Positions 6,595 through 10,718 of a stretch of DNA of 10,718 nt are shown one piece after another (the stretch's first letter is position 1; every line of letters begins with the position of its first letter). The DNA is taken from the NCBI GenBank assembly GCA_030432795.1, contig JAUILW010000074.1:1-10718 (forward strand), given 5' to 3'. This stretch comes from Gammaproteobacteria bacterium (lineage in GTDB: Bacteria > Pseudomonadota > Gammaproteobacteria > Pseudomonadales > Azotimanducaceae). The notes under the pieces are model-generated. The model worked only from the letters and a program-made list of their open reading frames with translations. It ran no database searches and was not told where the DNA came from. The translations under genes were made by a program, and so were the position numbers.

Positions 6595-7605
6595 TTGGAA
6601 TACCTCTACGAGTATCTGCTCTTTCTCGCCCAGGCGGCGACGGTGGTGGTCGCTATCATCGTCGTGCTGGCAGTGTCGTTTGCCATGGGGCAGCGGCAGA
6701 CGCACCACTCCGGTGGACACATTGAGGTGATGAAGCTCAACGATCGGCTGGAGGACCTTCGGCACGCGGTGGAGGAGGCGGTGTACAGCCCCGATGTCCT
6801 GAAGACCCGTCGCAAATCCGAAGCCAAAGCTGCCAAGAAGGCAGCGAAGGACGAGACCGCGAGATCGCGCCTGTTCGTCCTGTCCTTCGACGGCGATCTT
6901 CAGGCCAGTCGCGTGGACCATCTGCGCCGCGAGATCACCGCCGTACTGACCCTGGCTGAGTCTGCCGACGAGGTGCTGGTGCGAGTGGAGAGCCCGGGTG
7001 GCATGGTGCCGCACTACGGTCTGGCCGCGTCTCAGCTGCATCGCATTCGCAAGCAGAACATCCCGCTGACCATCGCGGTGGACAAGGTTGCAGCTTCCGG
7101 CGGCTACATGATGGCGGCCGTGGCCAACAAGGTGGTGGCGGCGCCATTTGCGCTGGTCGGCAGCATCGGTGTGGCGGCTGAGATGCCCAACGTCCATCGC
7201 TTGCTCGAGAAGAACGACGTGGATTGGGAGGTGCTCACGGCGGGTGAGTACAAGCGCACCATGACCGTGTTTGGTGAGAACACTGATGAAGGCCGGCGCA
7301 AGTTCATCGAGGAGCTGGAGGATACGCACGCGCTGTTCAAGGAGTTCGTGCGCGAGCAGCGTCCGGTGCTCGACATTGATGCGGTAGCGACGGGTGAGGC
7401 CTGGTATGGGCAGCGAGCCATCGAGCGCAAGTTGGTGGATGCGCTGTGCACCAGCGACGAATACGTGACCAGCGCCTGTGAGGAGCGCGATGTGTTCGAG
7501 GTGCGCTGGGTGGAGCACAGAAAACCGCTGGAGCGGTTGCTGGGGGAAGCCCAGGCGCTCCTGGGCAGAATTTCGGCGTTTCTTACGCCATTGTGGAATC
7601 GATAG
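6595..7605 (+). CDS. sohB: SohB, inner-membrane serine peptidase of the S49 (SppA) family
   Basis: Membrane-anchored protease of the signal-peptide-peptidase A family, with its catalytic domain expected in the periplasm. One N-terminal membrane segment (about 8-31) is followed by a charged, Lys/Ala-rich linker (about 68-90). The S49 core begins at RLFVLSFDGDL (92-102). The Ser-Lys dyad is clear: Ser168 in VDKVAASGGYMMA and Lys220 in TAGEYKRTM, with ESPGGMV at 132-138 and GSIGV at 189-193. It has 336 residues; E. coli SohB has 349. The start must be TTG at 6595 or later because TAA lies in frame at 6586-6588; TTG gives MEYLYEYLLFLA, matching the family N-terminus, whereas the next ATG, at residue 31, would delete the membrane anchor. 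The stop overlaps the ribosome site of the next gene, so the two are probably cotranscribed. Confidence 0.96.
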   Translation: MEYLYEYLLFLAQAATVVVAIIVVLAVSFAMGQRQTHHSGGHIEVMKLNDRLEDLRHAVEEAVYSPDVLKTRRKSEAKAAKKAAKDETARSRLFVLSFDGDLQASRVDHLRREITAVLTLAESADEVLVRVESPGGMVPHYGLAASQLHRIRKQNIPLTIAVDKVAASGGYMMAAVANKVVAAPFALVGSIGVAAEMPNVHRLLEKNDVDWEVLTAGEYKRTMTVFGENTDEGRRKFIEELEDTHALFKEFVREQRPVLDIDAVATGEAWYGQRAIERKLVDALCTSDEYVTSACEERDVFEVRWVEHRKPLERLLGEAQALLGRISAFLTPLWNR

Positions 7606-7613
7606 GAGTCGGC

Positions 7614-8606
7614 ATGGCGTTCAAAGCGTTCTGGGTGGAGAAAGGGGATACCGGGTTCAGCTACACGATGGTGGACCGCGAGGTGGGCGACCTGCCGCCG
7701 GGGGACGTACTGATCGATGTTGCCTACTCGTCACTCAACTACAAAGATGCCTTGTCAGCCACGGGTAACCCCGGGGTGACGCGGAAGTTTCCGCACACGC
7801 CGGGTATCGATGCGGCCGGTACCGTCGTAGAAAGCGGCAGCGCTGACTTCGCCGCGGGTGACGCGGTGCTGGTGATGGGCTACGACCTCGGCATGAACAC
7901 GCCCGGCGGCTACGGTCAGCGCATTCGCGTGCCGGCTGATTGGGTCGTGCGAATGCCTGCCGGCCTCGATGCCTACTCCAGCATGGTGCTCGGTACGGCT
8001 GGCTTTACCGCCGCGCTGGCGGTCGAGAAGCTGCTCGTCATGGGGCTTGATGCGAATGCTGGCGAGGTGCTGGTGACGGGCGCCTCGGGTGGCGTGGGAA
8101 CCGTGGCCGTGGCGCTGCTGGCGAAGCTCGGGTACCAGGTTGCCGCTGTCACCGGCAAAGCAGACAAAGCTGCGGCGCTGCAAGCTCTGGGCGCTACCAC
8201 CATTCTCAGCCGCGAGGAGGCGGAGGCAGGCGCTGAGCGGCCCTTGCTGGCGGAGCGTTGGGCAGGAGCCGTGGACACCGTGGGCGGAGTGATCCTCGGC
8301 AATGCCATCAAGTCGCTGAAACACAGTGCGAGCGTGGCAGCCTGTGGCCTTGCCGCCTCGCCGGAGATTCCGGGTACAACGGTGCTGCCGTTCATCCTGC
8401 GGCACGTCAACCTGCTCGGCATCGATTCTGTGGAGTTGCCCATCGCCCACAAGCGCGCGCTATGGGAAAAGCTGGGCGGCGAATGGACGATGGATTTGTC
8501 GCCGGTAGCCGAGACAATTGGTTTGGCAGACTTGCCAGACGCCATCGCCTCGATCCTCAAGGGCGGAGTGTTTGGCAGAAAGGTCGTGGACGTAGGCGCC
8601 GCTTAA
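7614..8606 (+). CDS. acuI: NADPH-dependent acryloyl-CoA reductase, AcuI/YhdH family (MDR superfamily)
   Basis: Medium-chain reductase of the AcuI/YhdH group, which reduces toxic acryloyl-CoA to propionyl-CoA. The GroES-like half carries SSLNYKDALSATG (39-51) and HTPGIDAAGTV (61-71); the Rossmann half has the nucleotide motif VTGASGGVG (154-162) and the family pattern CGLAAS...TVLPFILRHVNLLGIDSV (244-273). No zinc-binding cysteines of alcohol dehydrogenases are visible, as expected for this group. Length is 330 residues; E. coli YhdH has 324. ATG at 7614 is preceded by AGGAG (7604-7608), which overlaps the sohB stop; this rules out a reading seven codons longer. In marine bacteria this enzyme often serves DMSP/acrylate breakdown, but no such gene is nearby, so a general detoxification role is the safer reading. 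Confidence 0.93.
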   Translation: MAFKAFWVEKGDTGFSYTMVDREVGDLPPGDVLIDVAYSSLNYKDALSATGNPGVTRKFPHTPGIDAAGTVVESGSADFAAGDAVLVMGYDLGMNTPGGYGQRIRVPADWVVRMPAGLDAYSSMVLGTAGFTAALAVEKLLVMGLDANAGEVLVTGASGGVGTVAVALLAKLGYQVAAVTGKADKAAALQALGATTILSREEAEAGAERPLLAERWAGAVDTVGGVILGNAIKSLKHSASVAACGLAASPEIPGTTVLPFILRHVNLLGIDSVELPIAHKRALWEKLGGEWTMDLSPVAETIGLADLPDAIASILKGGVFGRKVVDVGAA

Positions 8607-8615
8607 CAGCCTGCG

Positions 8616-8680
8616 TTCAGTCACGCCGCATCCGTCTTCATTCACGCCGCAGGCGCTCTTCAGTCACGCCGCAGGCGCTC
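8616..8680. repeat. Three tandem copies of a ~22-bp unit covering the antiporter gene's 3' end
   Basis: Units lie at 8616-8636 (21 bp), 8637-8658 and 8659-8680 (22 bp each). Units 2 and 3 differ at one base only (T or G at unit position 5). Unit 1 shares the first 15 bases with unit 3 (TTCAGTCACGCCGCA) and then diverges. Units 2 and 3 each hold the small inverted repeat CGCCGCAGGCG. Unit 3 encodes the last residues and TGA stop of the antiporter on the minus strand; units 1 and 2 fill most of the gap to the convergent acuI gene. No terminator is otherwise visible there. Confidence 0.85.
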
Positions 8681-9820
8681 GCTCACGGCGATGGGGCTGG
8701 GGTAGCGGAAGATCACCAGGTAGGAGCTCAGCAGCAGCGTGAGAATGGTGGCGCCCTGGATGACGTGCGCCGCCTCGTTGCTGATGAGCAGGCTGCTGAA
8801 CGCGGTGTAGCTGAGCAGTAGAGAGAACTCTGAGGCCTGCCCCAGCCGGTAACCCACCTCCCAACCGGCGCCGCTGGATTCCTTCTGCCATTTCAGCAGC
8901 CAGGCGAAGGTGACGGGTTTGATGACGATCAGGCCCAGCGCCAGCAACACGGCCGGCAGCAGCACATCCATCAGTAGCGCAGGGTCGATACCGGCGCCCA
9001 CCGAGAAGAAGAACAGCACCAGGAAAAAGTCCCGCAACGGCCGCAGGCTTTCGGCGATGTACTGTGAGATCGGGCTGGTGGCGAGCGCCACGCCGGCGAT
9101 GAAGGCGCCGATGGCGTGGGACAGGCCGATGAACTCGGCGAGGCTCGCAAGGCCCAGGCACCAGCCGAGAGACAACAGAAACAGAAACTCGCGGAAGGCG
9201 TCATAACGCGCAAGCAACGGCAACAGCACCCAGCGCACCATCGCCCAGGCGAAGGCGATGAGCACCGGCAGTGCCAGCAGCGCAAGGCCCAGGTGCGTGA
9301 CGGTATCCTCACCGCTGCCGGTGAGCAGGATCAGGGCGAAGATGGCCAGCAGGTCCTGAATCAGCAGAATGCTGACCACGATCTCACCCACGTGGCGGTG
9401 GTGCAGTACCGTGGTGGGCAACAGCTTGATGCCGAGAATCGTGCTCGAAAACACACACGCCGTGCCGGTAACGAGCGCTTCTGTCTGTGTGAATCCGAAT
9501 GCCAGCATCAGCCCGTAGCCGGCGGCAAAGAACACCACCGTGGTGCCGAGTGCGGTGAGCATGGTCTCGCCGAACATGTTGCGCAGCTTCGCGGGCGGCA
9601 GATCCATGCCGATGAGGAATAGCAGAAACACGATACCGAACTCGGCGATCTCGGAGAGCAGCCGGGCGTCGGTCACCAGCTCTGCGCCATAGGGGCCTAG
9701 CAGCGCACCTAGCGCGATGTAGGCGACCAGCAGCGGTTGTCGGGTGTAGAGCGCTACCGTGGCGAGCACGGCAGCGCTGGTGAAAATCAGAAAAAGGGAG
9801 CTGACAATGGACTCGTGCAT
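8660..9820 (-). CDS. CPA2-family monovalent cation:H+ antiporter, membrane domain only
   Basis: Integral inner-membrane protein of the KefB/KefC-like CPA2 family, expected to exchange K+ or Na+ for H+. About 12 hydrophobic segments span nearly all 386 residues. Family motifs include YIALGALLGPYG (34-45), EFGIVFLLFLIGMDL (60-74), ACVFSSTILGIKLL (121-134), IQDLLAIFAL with Asp156, GLSHAIGAFIAGVALA, and SLRPLRDFFLVLFFFSVGAGID. It stops directly after the last membrane segment, so the cytoplasmic TrkA-N/RCK nucleotide-binding domain of KefB/KefC (about 600 residues) is missing; the ending looks natural rather than broken. The ATG at 9820 has no Shine-Dalgarno; a hairpin sits there instead. It follows DUF934 by 27 bases on the same strand and is probably the last gene of the sulfite-reductase operon. 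The ion cannot be told from sequence. Confidence 0.9.
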   Translation of the reverse strand: MHESIVSSLFLIFTSAAVLATVALYTRQPLLVAYIALGALLGPYGAELVTDARLLSEIAEFGIVFLLFLIGMDLPPAKLRNMFGETMLTALGTTVVFFAAGYGLMLAFGFTQTEALVTGTACVFSSTILGIKLLPTTVLHHRHVGEIVVSILLIQDLLAIFALILLTGSGEDTVTHLGLALLALPVLIAFAWAMVRWVLLPLLARYDAFREFLFLLSLGWCLGLASLAEFIGLSHAIGAFIAGVALATSPISQYIAESLRPLRDFFLVLFFFSVGAGIDPALLMDVLLPAVLLALGLIVIKPVTFAWLLKWQKESSGAGWEVGYRLGQASEFSLLLSYTAFSSLLISNEAAHVIQGATILTLLLSSYLVIFRYPSPIAVSERLRRD

Positions 9821-9823
9821 GCG

Positions 9824-9846
9824 CGCACGATGCGAGCGCTCGTGCG
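9824..9846 (-). other. Intercistronic hairpin just before the antiporter start codon
   Basis: CGCACGA (9824-9830) and TCGTGCG (9840-9846) form a perfect 7-bp stem with a nine-base loop. In the minus-strand mRNA the stem ends three bases before the antiporter ATG and occupies the place of the ribosome site. It has no U-tract, so translational control or transcript processing is more likely than termination. Confidence 0.5.
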
Positions 9847-9847
9847 G

Positions 9848-10267
9848 TTATGCAACTCTTTTCAGCATGTCCTGATGTGCCTCGGCAATGCAGGGCTGGT
9901 AGTAGCGGCTGTAGACATCCGTGCCGCGCAGGGCGACCTCCACGTCGCGTCCGTCCGGCAATTCATAGCTCGTGAATCCACAGCGCACGAGGTAATGCAC
10001 GAGGTCGTGATGGACATCGCCTACCGCGCGCAGATCACCTTCGAAGCCGTAGCGGCTGCGCAGCAGCACTGCCAGAGACAGGCCGCGTCCGTCGTTAAAA
10101 GCGCCGAAGTGAATGGCGATTGCCGGTGCCTTGGCGAGCTCGGCGGTTGGCTCGTCATCCACCTGCAGCAGCAGCGCGTGGCCGCTGCCTGTCTGCCAAT
10201 CCTCCAGGGCGACGAATTCGAGGCCGTCGGCATCCACGAGTTTTCCGTTCTTAATGAGTTGCGGCAT
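9848..10267 (-). CDS. DUF934 protein linked to sulfite/nitrite reductase
   Basis: A 139-residue soluble protein of the DUF934 family, regularly found directly downstream of siroheme sulfite/nitrite reductase genes in proteobacteria and therefore thought to assist sulfite reduction; its biochemical role is unknown. The family core is clear: FGAFNDGRGLSLAVLLRSRYGFEGDLRAVGDVHHDLVHYLVRCGFTSYEL (about 52-101), ending with a ...DVYSRYYQP tail. The ATG at 10267 is preceded by AAGGAG seven bases upstream, inside the end of the reductase gene; the two overlap by 17 bases, which suggests translational coupling. An open reading of this frame continues upstream to 10513, but that part is the shadow of the reductase gene. 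Confidence 0.88.
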   Translation of the reverse strand: MPQLIKNGKLVDADGLEFVALEDWQTGSGHALLLQVDDEPTAELAKAPAIAIHFGAFNDGRGLSLAVLLRSRYGFEGDLRAVGDVHHDLVHYLVRCGFTSYELPDGRDVEVALRGTDVYSRYYQPCIAEAHQDMLKRVA

Positions 10268-10718
10268 ACACACGCTCCTTGAATGGTTCGATCCCGACAC
10301 GCCGGAAACACTGCAGAAATGATTCGTCGCCCTGTCGGTTGTCCACGAAGACATCGAGAATTTTGCCGATGACTTCCGGTACTTCGGCGCGTCCGAACGA
10401 CGGCCCGACGATTTGCCCGAGGCTTGCATCGGTGTGGGAGTTGCCGCCCAGGGAGATCTGGTAGAACTCCTCACCTTTCTTATCCACACCGAGAATGCCG
10501 ATGTGGCCCACATGGTGATGGCCGCAGGCGTTCATGCAGCCAGAGATGTTCAGGTCGATCGGGCCGAGGTCGTAGAGATCGTCATAGCTGTCGAATCTCT
10601 GTTGTATGGCTTCGGCTACCGGGATGGACTTGGCATTCGCCAGCGAGCAGTAGTCTCCGCCGGGGCAACAGATGATGTCTGTGAGCAGGCCGACGTTCGG
10701 CGTGGCGAGCTGTTGCGC
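10251..10718 (-). CDS. cysI: Siroheme/4Fe-4S sulfite (or nitrite) reductase, C-terminal 155 residues
   Basis: C-terminal part of an assimilatory siroheme reductase that reduces sulfite to sulfide (or nitrite to ammonia) by six electrons; the N-terminus lies beyond the right edge. The Cys ligands of the coupled 4Fe-4S cluster and siroheme are visible: IICCPGGDYCSLA (C-x5-C) about 17-24 residues into the visible part, and NISGCMNACGHHH (C-x3-C) 40 or so residues later. The end, GGNSHTDASLGQIVGPSFGRAEVPEVIGKILDVFV, fits the sulfite/nitrite reductase hemoprotein family. Sulfite rather than nitrite is favoured because DUF934 follows, as in Pseudomonas-type cysI loci, but the visible part does not decide it. 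Confidence 0.9.
   Translation of the reverse strand, partial: AQQLATPNVGLLTDIICCPGGDYCSLANAKSIPVAEAIQQRFDSYDDLYDLGPIDLNISGCMNACGHHHVGHIGILGVDKKGEEFYQISLGGNSHTDASLGQIVGPSFGRAEVPEVIGKILDVFVDNRQGDESFLQCFRRVGIEPFKERVYAATH

Noticed and set aside
6502..7518. Minus-strand frame of 338 codons opposite sohB
   Set aside because: Antisense to the full S49 protease domain; His/Arg/Leu-rich, no motif and no ribosome site.
7755..8450. Minus-strand frame of 231 codons opposite acuI
   Set aside because: Antisense shadow of a well-conserved reductase gene.
8616..8680. Tandem units considered as a CRISPR array
   Set aside because: The units are directly adjacent with no spacers, and one is part of a coding end; no cas gene is nearby.
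8660..9820. Antiporter considered as a truncated KefB/KefC pseudogene
   Set aside because: The frame is intact through the whole membrane domain and ends cleanly; no RCK-coding remnant is readable in the short gap before acuI, and CPA2 proteins of this length are known.
10268..10513. Upstream extension of the DUF934 frame
   Set aside because: It overlaps the conserved cysI coding sequence; the family N-terminus and an AAGGAG ribosome site fit ATG at 10267.

Overview
The window reads as an ordinary, gene-dense, GC-rich chromosomal segment from a gammaproteobacterium. The best clues are the block mltD / YafS-type methyltransferase / rnhA / dnaQ, an NhaB close to the enterobacterial/Vibrio type, a SohB and a NudC of gammaproteobacterial type, and a siroheme reductase followed by a DUF934 gene, an order known from Pseudomonas-like bacteria. 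Two monovalent cation/proton antiporters would suit a marine or saline habitat, but that is inference. I see no tRNA, rRNA, CRISPR array, insertion sequence, integrase or phage gene, and no stretch over 300 bases without a gene.

Layout, left to right. (1) 1-1335, minus: mltD, a lipoprotein lytic transglycosylase with LysM repeats, cut at its C-terminus by the window edge. (2) A 268-base divergent spacer with an 11-bp direct repeat and a promoter candidate. (3) 1604-3602, plus: a tightly overlapping operon of methyltransferase, rnhA and dnaQ. Both junctions are four-base stop/start overlaps (CTGA and GTGA), and rnhA appears to start with CTG. (4) 3627-5174, minus: nhaB, convergent with dnaQ across a stem-loop. 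(5) 5342-6172, plus: nudC, divergent from nhaB. (6) 6206-6520, minus: a small SCP2-domain protein. (7) 6595-8606, plus: sohB and an acuI/yhdH-type acryloyl-CoA reductase, probably cotranscribed and divergent from the SCP2 gene over a 74-base spacer with a palindrome. (8) 8616-8680: three tandem copies of a ~22-bp unit, the last of which is the 3' end of the next gene. (9) 8660-10718, minus: an apparent operon of siroheme sulfite/nitrite reductase (N-terminus outside the window), DUF934 and a CPA2 antiporter without a regulatory domain.

Most of the content is housekeeping: peptidoglycan turnover (mltD), RNA primer/R-loop removal and replication proofreading (rnhA, dnaQ), Na+/pH homeostasis (nhaB, CPA2), NAD-cap removal or NADH hydrolysis (nudC), inner-membrane proteolysis (sohB), acryloyl-CoA detoxification (acuI) and assimilatory sulfite/nitrite reduction (cysI-DUF934). 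I found no convincing new multigene system. The items worth a second look are small: the CTG start of rnhA, the absence of gloB from its usual slot, the tandem repeats that include a stop codon, a hairpin ending three bases before the antiporter start, and a palindrome shared by two divergent promoter candidates.
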